9,843 nt of DNA from contig JASFIT010000151.1 in NCBI GenBank assembly GCA_050122535.1, positions 1-9,843 of the forward strand, written 5' to 3'. Origin of the DNA: JASFEQ01 sp050122535. GTDB taxonomy: Bacteria > Desulfobacterota > DSM-4660 > Desulfatiglandales > HGW-15. The notes under the pieces are model-generated. The model worked only from the letters and a program-made list of their open reading frames with translations. It was not told the DNA's origin and made no database searches. Positions 1 to 5,815 of the stretch are shown one piece after another. Made by a program: the position numbers and the translations under genes. Position 1 is the first letter of the stretch. Every line of letters starts with the position of its first letter.

Positions 1-28
1 GTTTTACAAGGAGATGGGGTGGAAATAG
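1..28 (+). CDS. C-terminal end of a probable TAXI-family TRAP solute-binding protein (partial, 5' end outside window)
   Basis: Reading from base 2, the frame gives FYKEMGWK followed by a TAG stop at 26-28. TAXI-family TRAP binding proteins characteristically end in a segment resembling HPGA-x-x-(F/Y)Y(K/R)E-x-G, so this short tail matches the expected C-terminus. The position fits too: TAXI receptor genes usually sit directly upstream of the fused TRAP permease, as the next gene is here after 79 bases. The other two frames also stop within 50 bases and give nothing recognisable. The call rests on eight residues plus context, so it is a reasoned guess, not a domain match. Confidence 0.55.
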
Positions 29-107
29 ATCCATGGTTTAGGCGATGAACGGTCCCTGCGGGAAGGTTAATTTGCTCGATTAGATATAGTATATTTAGGT
101 CAACGCG

Positions 108-2123
108 TTGGAAACAAAACTGGAAAAGTTTCGATATCTTCTGGCAGGGGCCATCGCTATTTGCTGGTCTCTCTTTCAGCTTTATGGGGCCTGGAATGTT
201 ACCTTGGATGCCATGATTTTGAGGGCCGCCCACGTGGGTTTTGCCCTGTCCCTCGCCTTCTTGCTAAACCCATCCTTCAAATCCAAACCCAAGCTCTCAT
301 TTGCCATTGACTTCACCTTGGTGCTTCTGGGAATTGGAGTCGGTCTGCATATCATCACGGATTTTGATCGCATCATACAGAGAATCATTTCCGTGGATGA
401 AATGTCCTTTCGCGATCTCTTTTTTGGATTTCTGGCCGTGCCTCTGATCTTGGAGGCGACGCGAAGAACCGTAAGATTGGCCTTGGCCATTGTGGGAACA
501 TGTTTCTGCATCTATGCGCTGACTGGGCCCTATCTCTTCGGCACGCTGAAACATTCTGCAGCAGACATCTATGAATGGGTTGAGTACCTCTACCTCACCA
601 CGGGTGGGATATTTGGTGTGCCCACGGGTGTTTCTGCCACCTTTGTCTTCCTCTTTATCCTCTTTGTGGCCTTTCTCCGGAGGACCCAGATAAGCAATTT
701 CTACCTGGATCTGGCCTTTGCCCTCACTGGCCGTTCTCGAGGGGGCGCGGCCAAGGCATCGGTTGTGGCCTCCAGTTTTTTTGGGACCATCTCCGGGAGT
801 GCTGTGGCCAACACCGTGGGCACGGGGAGCTTTACCATTCCACTGATCATCAAATCGGGGTATCGACGGCATTTTGCAGGGGCTGTTGAGGCCTTGTCTT
901 CCACCGGAGGGCAACTCATGCCTCCCATCATGGGGGCAGCCGCCTTTGTTATGGCCGAATTGACCGGGATCCCATACTGGGACATCTGCAAACACGCTGC
1001 CTTCCCGGCCCTTCTCTTTTATGGGGCCGCCTTCTTCATGATTCACCTGGAGGCCGTTAGGCTGGGCCTAAAGGGCTTGGAAAAGGAGGAACTGCCTGAC
1101 CTGAAGGAAACCTTGAAGAAGGGGAGTTATAAGATGTTTCCGGTTGTGATCCTGATCTCCTTTCTGGCCCTGGACTACACGGTCACAAAAGCCGCCCTTA
1201 TGGCGACCCTTTCCACGCTGGTGGTTTATCTGCTGGATCCAAAGAGCCTGGCGTTCTATTCAAACGTCCGGGCGGCCTCCAAAGGGGGTCCTAGGGATGT
1301 GTTGCACACGGCCATAAAAGGGGTGATCTCGGCGCTCGTTGGCCTTGGAAAGACGTTGGATCAGGGTGCCAAGATGGCCTTGACCGTGGCTGTTGCCTGT
1401 ATTTGTGCAGGGATTATTGTGGGTGTGATTACCCTCTCTGGTTTCGGTCTCCGATTCTCGAGCATCATCAATGCATTCTCCGGTGGTTATCTTCTTCTTG
1501 CCCTGGTACTCGTTGCCATGTGTGCGATCATTCTAGGCATGGGGATGGCTACCACGGCGGATTACATCACCGTCTCGACCCTGGCGGTCCCTGCTCTCTA
1601 TGTGCTGAAAGTCGCCCCGCTCTCTGCCCACATGTTCGCCATGTATTTTGCCTGCCTGTCCATGATCAGCCCGCCCGTGGCCCTGGCTGCCTATGCGGCC
1701 TCCGGGATTGCCCAAACCGGGCCGTGGCGGGTCTGCTTTACGGCCATGCGCCTCGGGATCGTTGCCTACATTATACCCTTCATGTTTGTCTACAACCCCG
1801 CCTTGCTTTTGGTTGGATCCGCCGGCGAAGTGGTGCGAGCCTGTATAACAGCGCTGATCGGGGTGATCGCGCTATCGGGTGCGACCATGGGATTTCTCTT
1901 CAGGGCCATAAATCCCATAGAGCGAATTCTTATGGGCGGAGCAGGGGTTGCTTCCATCTTTCCAGGCCTCACGAGCGATTACATAGGGATCCCCCTTGCT
2001 GTGGTCATGTGTGCGTGGAATTATTTTACCAGGAAGAGAGAATCCGCTTCTCCCACTAACGGGGACATCCCGGATACGGTAATGGCCCACTCAGGGGCTG
2101 GTCGCCAATCAAAACAGGATTGA
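108..2123 (+). CDS. TRAP transporter fused permease, 4TM/12TM (DctQM) type
   Basis: 671-residue inner-membrane permease in which the small DctQ-like and large DctM-like TRAP subunits are fused, as is normal for TAXI-type systems. It would import an organic acid, driven by an ion gradient, after delivery by a periplasmic receptor. The first ~150 residues hold hydrophobic spans near 10-30, 36-53, 68-85, 103-116 and 122-143; the DctM-like part follows. The signature stretch around residues 227-275 (SGSAVANTVGTG, then FTIPLI, then GGQLMPPIMGAAAF) is typical of TAXI permeases. The second half repeats the theme at GMGMATTADY (477-486) and SPPVALAAYA (521-530). The tail after ~640 is hydrophilic. 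The start is TTG: an in-frame TAG at 96-98 excludes anything further upstream, the next in-frame ATG is at codon 36 inside the membrane region, and only a weak AGGT (97-100) precedes it. The substrate cannot be read from sequence. Confidence 0.93.
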   Translation: METKLEKFRYLLAGAIAICWSLFQLYGAWNVTLDAMILRAAHVGFALSLAFLLNPSFKSKPKLSFAIDFTLVLLGIGVGLHIITDFDRIIQRIISVDEMSFRDLFFGFLAVPLILEATRRTVRLALAIVGTCFCIYALTGPYLFGTLKHSAADIYEWVEYLYLTTGGIFGVPTGVSATFVFLFILFVAFLRRTQISNFYLDLAFALTGRSRGGAAKASVVASSFFGTISGSAVANTVGTGSFTIPLIIKSGYRRHFAGAVEALSSTGGQLMPPIMGAAAFVMAELTGIPYWDICKHAAFPALLFYGAAFFMIHLEAVRLGLKGLEKEELPDLKETLKKGSYKMFPVVILISFLALDYTVTKAALMATLSTLVVYLLDPKSLAFYSNVRAASKGGPRDVLHTAIKGVISALVGLGKTLDQGAKMALTVAVACICAGIIVGVITLSGFGLRFSSIINAFSGGYLLLALVLVAMCAIILGMGMATTADYITVSTLAVPALYVLKVAPLSAHMFAMYFACLSMISPPVALAAYAASGIAQTGPWRVCFTAMRLGIVAYIIPFMFVYNPALLLVGSAGEVVRACITALIGVIALSGATMGFLFRAINPIERILMGGAGVASIFPGLTSDYIGIPLAVVMCAWNYFTRKRESASPTNGDIPDTVMAHSGAGRQSKQD

Positions 2124-2129
2124 TGCATC

Positions 2130-2178
2130 ACCCCCACCCTCGCCCTCCCCCTCCCAGGGGGAGGGTTGGAGAGGGGGT
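2130..2178. repeat. G/C-rich palindrome between the TRAP permease and ubiD-like genes
   Basis: A perfect 10-bp stem (CCCTCCCCCT at 2143-2152 with AGGGGGAGGG at 2156-2165) closes a CCC loop. An outer 6-bp arm (ACCCCC 2130-2135 with GGGGGT 2173-2178) pairs around it across an imperfect middle. It begins 7 bases after the TRAP stop and ends 6 bases before the Shine-Dalgarno of the next gene. Its look is that of a dispersed intergenic palindrome (REP-like). There is no T-run after it, so it is not a canonical intrinsic terminator. It could damp or tune read-through into, or translation of, the decarboxylase gene. Confidence 0.75.
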
Positions 2179-2183
2179 CAACC

Positions 2184-2189
2184 GGAGGT
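2184..2189 (+). promoter_or_regulatory. Ribosome binding site fixing the decarboxylase start
   Basis: GGAGGT lies 6 bases before the ATG at 2196. The open frame extends back to a TTG at 2166, but that codon lies inside the palindrome and has no Shine-Dalgarno, and the extra ten residues (rich in G/S/T) are the palindrome's own translation. The ATG is therefore the start. Confidence 0.85.
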
Positions 2190-2195
2190 TTACTT

Positions 2196-3560
2196 ATGGC
2201 AGAGGATTTCAGGGGTTTTCTCAAAGAAATGGAAGAGACAAAGGAGGGTGGGTTTGTCCGGATCAAGAAAGAAGTGGATACCCGCTATGAGATTGCGGCC
2301 ATCGTTACAAAACTGGAGAGGGCCCGGAGAGTTCCCCTTCTCCTTTTCGAGAACGTTAAAGGAAAGAACATGCCCGTGGTGGTCAACTGCTATGCCACAC
2401 GGGGACGCGTTGCCAGGGGTTTTGGGATCCTAAAAGAGGATTTGAGCAATAGGGTCAACGAGGCCTACATGAACCCCATCCCACCCGTTGAGGTCTCCAG
2501 TGCGCCCGTCCAAGAAGTCATCCTCTCTCGGGGCGATGTGGATCTACAAGAGATACCCGCCATGATCTACCACGATACCGATGCAGGCCATTACATCACC
2601 GCAGGAATTGTTTTTGCAAAGGACCCGGACACAGGTGTTTATAATCTGAGCTATAACCGCCTAATGGTCAAAGGCAAGGATCGGCTCGGCATCTTTATGA
2701 CGGTTGGCAAGCACCTCAATGCCATCTATTCCAAAATGGAAGAACGGGGAAAACCCCTTGAAGTGGCCGTCTCCATTGGCAACCATCCAGCCATTGCCAT
2801 CGGCGCTTTGGCTATTGGCCCTTACGAAGAGGAGGAACTGGGAATCATAGGAGCACTCAAAGGAAGCCCCCTTGAGATGGTCAAATGCAAGACGGTGGAT
2901 GCCATGGTGCCAGCAGGTGCTGAAATCGTCCTGGAGGGAGAGATCGAGCCCTTCACCCGGGAAGAGGAGGGCCCTTTTGGTGAGTTCTCCGGTTACGCGA
3001 CCCGTGCTGGAATGAACCCGGTGCTGCACGTCAAGGCCATCACACATCGTTCCGATCCCGTCTATCAGGACATCTGCGGCGGCCAACACAGAGAACACTT
3101 GGTCCTGGCCACGATCCCCATGGAGGCCAATTACCTCAGAGTGATCAAGGGAGCGGTCCCCGAAGTGGAGGCTGTTCGGGTAGCTGCGGCATTCACATTG
3201 ATTATTTCCATGCGAAAGAAATATGAGGGCCAGGCGCGGACAGCCATGATTGCTGCCTTCAATGCGGACCTTTATCTCAAACATGTGATTGTTGTGGATC
3301 ACGACATCCGAATATCAGACCTGCAGCACGTGCTCTGGGCCATCGCCACCAGAGTCCAGGCAGAGCGGGACATCTTCGTTATACCACGCGCTCGGGGATC
3401 CTCCTTAGATCCATCCGCTGAGCCTCTAGGTGTGGTGGACAAGATGGGGATCGACGCTACAGCCAAACCAAGCCTGGATCAAATCGCCCCGATCAGTAAA
3501 GTGCCCAAGGAAGTCATGGAACGAATCAAGTTGGAAGATTATATCGAGGAGGACTTCTAA
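2196..3560 (+). CDS. UbiD-family (prenylated-FMN) decarboxylase/carboxylase
   Basis: 454 residues from the ATG chosen by its ribosome binding site. UbiD enzymes use prenylated FMN to remove, or sometimes add, a carboxyl group on aromatic or alpha,beta-unsaturated acids. The catalytic set known from fungal Fdc1 (Arg173, Glu277, Glu282) is visible at matching spacing: Arg155 in NLSYNR, then Glu258 and Glu263 in EGPFGE. The metal/cofactor ligands also line up: Asn150 (five before Arg155, as in Fdc1), His173 (18 after it) and an acidic run at 211-214. The family block ICGGQHREH (293-301) follows. All key residues are present, so an active enzyme is expected. It is somewhat shorter than E. coli UbiD (about 497 residues). 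A UbiX-type prenyltransferase must supply the cofactor and is not in the window. It follows a TRAP permease on the same strand, 72 bases downstream, so it may act on the imported acid. Ubiquinone synthesis is unlikely in this setting; substrate unknown. Confidence 0.93.
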   Translation: MAEDFRGFLKEMEETKEGGFVRIKKEVDTRYEIAAIVTKLERARRVPLLLFENVKGKNMPVVVNCYATRGRVARGFGILKEDLSNRVNEAYMNPIPPVEVSSAPVQEVILSRGDVDLQEIPAMIYHDTDAGHYITAGIVFAKDPDTGVYNLSYNRLMVKGKDRLGIFMTVGKHLNAIYSKMEERGKPLEVAVSIGNHPAIAIGALAIGPYEEEELGIIGALKGSPLEMVKCKTVDAMVPAGAEIVLEGEIEPFTREEEGPFGEFSGYATRAGMNPVLHVKAITHRSDPVYQDICGGQHREHLVLATIPMEANYLRVIKGAVPEVEAVRVAAAFTLIISMRKKYEGQARTAMIAAFNADLYLKHVIVVDHDIRISDLQHVLWAIATRVQAERDIFVIPRARGSSLDPSAEPLGVVDKMGIDATAKPSLDQIAPISKVPKEVMERIKLEDYIEEDF

Positions 3561-3566
3561 AGAAGC

Positions 3567-3704
3567 GATACTGGACCTGCCCTGTGGAATGCCGCCAATG
3601 GCGGCCCTCCTGCGGAGGATTCCACAGGGTAAAGATGCTCGATGCTGGATAAATTCGGAAATAATCCTCTTGTTTTTTTCATCCAGCATCTAGAGACCAG
3701 TATC
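3567..3704. repeat. Composite nested inverted repeat in the convergent gap
   Basis: An outer 8-bp arm (GATACTGG 3567-3574 with CCAGTATC 3697-3704) encloses two independent structures: a 50-base three-way-junction fold (3580-3629) and a hairpin with a perfect 10-bp stem (GATGCTGGAT 3641-3650 with ATCCAGCATC 3681-3690) and a 30-base loop containing seven T's. It starts 6 bases after the ubiD-like stop, between converging genes. It could stop or stabilise transcripts from either side, or be a small mobile-type palindrome. No protein is encoded; open frames here on both strands are by-products of the symmetry. Confidence 0.8.
3580..3629. repeat. Perfect three-way-junction (T-shaped) palindrome
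   Basis: Fifty contiguous bases fold with no mismatch and no unpaired base at the junction. The outer stem is CCCTGTGGAAT (3580-3590) with ATTCCACAGGG (3619-3629). Hairpin one is GCCGCC (3591-3596) with GGCGGC (3600-3605) around AAT. Hairpin two is CCTCC (3606-3610) with GGAGG (3614-3618) around TGC. The order A-B-B'-C-C'-A' can form on either DNA strand or in RNA. No long T-run follows immediately, so it is not a classic terminator. Confidence 0.85.
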
Positions 3705-3713
3705 TAGTATCAC

Positions 3714-3774
3714 GTGCTAAGTAATTTAAAACATCGAATTTCCCAAGAACCCTGGCCTAGAAGAGGCTTAGCAC
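3714..3774. repeat. Inverted repeat flanking the remainder of the convergent gap
   Basis: GTGCTAAG (3714-3721) pairs perfectly with CTTAGCAC (3767-3774) across a 45-base spacer. The downstream arm ends 7 bases before the stop of the beta CoA-transferase gene on the opposite strand. It may belong to the termination region of the minus-strand operon. An 8-bp match over this distance could still be chance. Confidence 0.4.
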
Positions 3775-3781
3775 CTTGTTC

Positions 3782-4564
3782 TTATTCTTCCCTTGGTCGC
3801 GTATATCGCTGGTCGGGATCGAGTTCCCTCAATATGCGGAGTTCCTCCGCTGTGGGTGGCTCCGTGTAGGGGAGATCCTTCGGCACGATCAACTCAAACC
3901 CGGTCCTCTTCTTTACCTCCTCCACACTAGCCCCTGGGTGGAGCGCTTCGAGCTTCATCCTTCGGGTCTTTTTGTCGAAGCCGAAGATACCCAGATGCGT
4001 GATCACCTGGTTTACGCCTCCCACCGTCAATCCAGCTTTTTCCCTGCTGTCCTGACCCTGGAGGTAACCAGGCGTGGTGATGAAATCCACCTCTTCCACG
4101 AAACGCTTTTTCTCATGGTGCATGGCCACCAATATTTTGGATGCCAGGCTGGCTATGGAATTGGCCCCACCCGTACCTGGGAGCCTCACTTTCGGGCTTT
4201 CTGGATCACCAATAAAGGAACTATTTAGATTTCCATACTGGTCGATCTGGGCACCTCCCAGAAACCCATAATCCACGTAGCCCCTCTGCTGGAGGAGCAG
4301 AATATCCGTGATGGAAAGAAGCATGTTGCCCCTTCTTGCACACCTCTGTTCGTTCGTGGAAGGAGGAAGTTTCCCTGCTTCCACGTGGGGACCAATGACC
4401 CCCCCTTCAAAGAGGATCGTCAACCGAGGGGCATGTAGTTTCTGGGCAAGGATACAGGCAAGCAACGGCATACCTGCTCCCGCAAAGACGATCTTTCCGT
4501 CCTCCAGCGCCCTTGCGCTCATATAGGTCACCAATTCCGCGGTATTGTATGCAGGTTTAGTCAT
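3782..4564 (-). CDS. Class I CoA-transferase beta subunit, glutaconate CoA-transferase (GctB) type
   Basis: 260 residues from the ATG at 4564-4562. Pairs with the alpha subunit encoded upstream to move CoA from an acyl-CoA donor to a carboxylic acid through a glutamyl-CoA thioester. Glu53 in LFEGG aligns with the catalytic Glu54 of Acidaminococcus glutaconate CoA-transferase beta. The family blocks GGAQIDQYGN (103-112) and GTGGANSIAS (130-139) and the segment MHHEKKRFV (148-156) are all present. Length matches the family. The start overlaps the alpha stop in ATGACTAA (8 bases), implying translational coupling, and the Shine-Dalgarno lies inside the alpha gene. An ATG 18 bases upstream (4582) is in frame but has no ribosome binding site. 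Presence of the nucleophilic Glu argues for a transferase and against the related IpdAB-type ring-opening hydrolases. Acyl specificity is unknown. Confidence 0.9.
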   Translation of the reverse strand: MTKPAYNTAELVTYMSARALEDGKIVFAGAGMPLLACILAQKLHAPRLTILFEGGVIGPHVEAGKLPPSTNEQRCARRGNMLLSITDILLLQQRGYVDYGFLGGAQIDQYGNLNSSFIGDPESPKVRLPGTGGANSIASLASKILVAMHHEKKRFVEEVDFITTPGYLQGQDSREKAGLTVGGVNQVITHLGIFGFDKKTRRMKLEALHPGASVEEVKKRTGFELIVPKDLPYTEPPTAEELRILRELDPDQRYTRPREE

Positions 4565-5510
4565 TGTAAACTTCCCTCCCATTCACGGTTGCCTGGAGGA
4601 TATGCTTGAACCCCAACATCTCCAGATAATCGTTCCAGCTCTCCGGTCCATATACGTATTGATCCAGATATCCCTTTACACCCTCCGGCCCTTTTCCCAT
4701 CATGACTTTCACATACTCGTCCATGTGGTTAAAATCGGGCTCGTATTGCCCATAGCATTCGTGTGGGAGGCACCCATAAGGGATTTCTACCACGGCATCC
4801 ACACAAAAGAAGGGGATGGTGGTCCGATCGGGTGCTCTTCTGATCTGATCGTTGCTGATGATCCTTTCCGTGGTCATGATGACCTTGTCTGCAGCAAGGG
4901 CAATATCTTCATCCATGAAAGGAAGACCGTCATTCTGTACATTGCCATAAGGATCGCAGCGTTGGGTGTGAAGTATGGCCACATCGGGATTCAGGGCTGG
5001 CACCAAGGCCAGCTTTTCCCCCGTATAGGGGCACGCCATCTCCATGATATCCGGAACCCTAGGGAAGAGATCGGATCCCATCATATCCCGTGTAGGCATG
5101 AAAGGGATCCCCATGGCCCCTGCCCGATATCGAAGACCGAGGGACATGTGACTCCATTCCTCAAACGTGGCAAGGCCCTGTTGCATGTAGTGCCGCATCA
5201 CCTTGCTGACACCCCAGGTAACCCCGGGGCTGAACCAGCTGGTCACCACGTGTCTTGTCACCCCGGCCACCAGAAGAAGATCCCCCTCTGTGGAGGTAAT
5301 GCTACGGGAGTAAACGAGATCCCTCTTCTTCTGCCGGATGATCTCCCAGATAGCCGCCATGGGCGTCTTGGAGTAGTGGCAGCCTCCTGCCGCCACATGA
5401 TCTCCGTCTTTGATGAGGCCAATGGCCTCTTCCAGAGACATCACCTTATCCCGCAGCCCACGATCTTTCTTATCTATGACTTCTCTTAGTTCTTTATATG
5501 GTTTCACCAT
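4557..5510 (-). CDS. Class I CoA-transferase alpha subunit, glutaconate CoA-transferase (GctA) type
   Basis: 317 residues, cytoplasmic; forms the heteromeric CoA-transferase with the next gene. Family features in order: SLEEAIGLIKDGDHVAAGG (25-43), the N-terminal glycine-rich segment of class I enzymes; TFEEWSH (115-121); LPFMDEDIAL (196-205); and VDAVVEIPYG (237-246) followed by HECYGQYEPD, close to the GctA pattern of VDAVVE, then a Pro/Gly turn and CY. The start ATG has GGAGGG (5526-5521) ten bases upstream. It follows the ABC binding-protein gene after a 305-base gap that contains a large hairpin, so it may be read through from the transporter operon or have its own promoter. It could alternatively be a distant IpdA-like hydrolase subunit, but the partner's catalytic Glu favours CoA transfer. 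Confidence 0.88.
   Translation of the reverse strand: MVKPYKELREVIDKKDRGLRDKVMSLEEAIGLIKDGDHVAAGGCHYSKTPMAAIWEIIRQKKRDLVYSRSITSTEGDLLLVAGVTRHVVTSWFSPGVTWGVSKVMRHYMQQGLATFEEWSHMSLGLRYRAGAMGIPFMPTRDMMGSDLFPRVPDIMEMACPYTGEKLALVPALNPDVAILHTQRCDPYGNVQNDGLPFMDEDIALAADKVIMTTERIISNDQIRRAPDRTTIPFFCVDAVVEIPYGCLPHECYGQYEPDFNHMDEYVKVMMGKGPEGVKGYLDQYVYGPESWNDYLEMLGFKHILQATVNGREVYND
4575..4579 (-). promoter_or_regulatory. Ribosome binding site for the beta CoA-transferase gene
   Basis: On the minus strand GGAGG occupies 4579-4575, followed by GAAG and then the ATG at 4564, a spacing of 10 bases. It lies inside the last codons of the alpha subunit and selects the 4564 start over the in-frame ATG at 4582. 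Confidence 0.6.
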
Positions 5511-5815
5511 AAATGCTATGCCCTCCGCTAGCGGGTCAATCTGTCCTCCATCCTCCGTGCCAGGCTACTGCGCCCGTCCTCCGCAGTGGCCTGCTACGGA
5601 GGATGGAGAGAACGGGCCTCCTAGGGGAGTGAAACAGAGTCTGGAGGTTTATTTGAAATAATTGGGGAGATGTTAGCTCTCTGCCCGAAGAGTCATGCTT
5701 ACGAAATTCCTCTCAAGGCAAACAGCTAAACATCCCCCTCATGTTGTTTTGGCTCAGAGTCGCACCCTGCCCATCTCGGTAGACGTCCGACTCTATCCTC
5801 GTCTATCGTTCAATA
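5511..5815. other. 305-base gap between the ABC binding protein and the CoA-transferase genes
   Basis: No gene is visible. It holds a large imperfect hairpin (5546-5608) close to the alpha CoA-transferase start and, just after the binding-protein stop, two mutually exclusive short stems: AGAGTCG (5756-5762) with CGACTCT (5788-5794), and TAGACG (5780-5785) with CGTCTA (5800-5805). These may be part of a terminator or mRNA-stabilising region after the highly expressed binding protein, but no T-run follows on the minus strand. The stretch 5610-5750 shows nothing recognisable. Confidence 0.5.
5546..5608. repeat. Long hairpin in the leader of the CoA-transferase genes
   Basis: A perfect 13-bp outer stem (CTCCATCCTCCGT 5546-5558 with ACGGAGGATGGAG 5596-5608) is followed by a 3/3-base internal loop. 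Inside it is an 11-pair inner stem (AGGCTACTGCG 5562-5572 with CGCAGTGGCCT 5582-5592, one T/G wobble) and a 9-base loop. TCCTCCG recurs at 5577-5583, so the 3' half can re-pair alternatively. The hairpin ends 36 bases upstream of the alpha start codon. It resembles dispersed REP-like palindromes; an attenuator role is possible but unproven. Confidence 0.75.

Noticed and set aside
297..1046. 249-codon minus-strand frame opposite the TRAP permease
   Set aside because: Low-complexity, Gly/Lys/Arg/His-rich translation of the reverse of a membrane protein; the + strand frame has conserved TRAP motifs.
1403..2059. 218-codon + strand frame inside the TRAP permease, Cys/His-rich
   Set aside because: Out-of-frame reading of the conserved DctM half; no ribosome binding site and no family features.
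3673..3679. Seven-T run as an intrinsic terminator of the decarboxylase transcript
   Set aside because: It sits inside the loop of the 3641-3690 hairpin and 43 bases past the three-way junction, so it does not follow a stem directly.
3426..3693. Two 87-codon frames on opposite strands over the end of the decarboxylase and the gap
   Set aside because: They mirror each other because of the inverted repeats at 3567-3704; neither has a ribosome binding site or recognisable content.
4545..5489. 314-codon open frame on the + strand opposite the alpha CoA-transferase gene
   Set aside because: It is antisense to a clearly conserved gene, is rich in His/Pro/Gly with no recognisable family pattern, and arises from the G/C-rich third positions of the real gene.
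3782..5510. IpdAB-like ring-cleaving hydrolase instead of a CoA-transferase
   Set aside because: The beta subunit keeps the nucleophilic Glu (residue 53) and the close GctB blocks, which fits a transferase; hydrolase activity is not excluded by sequence alone.
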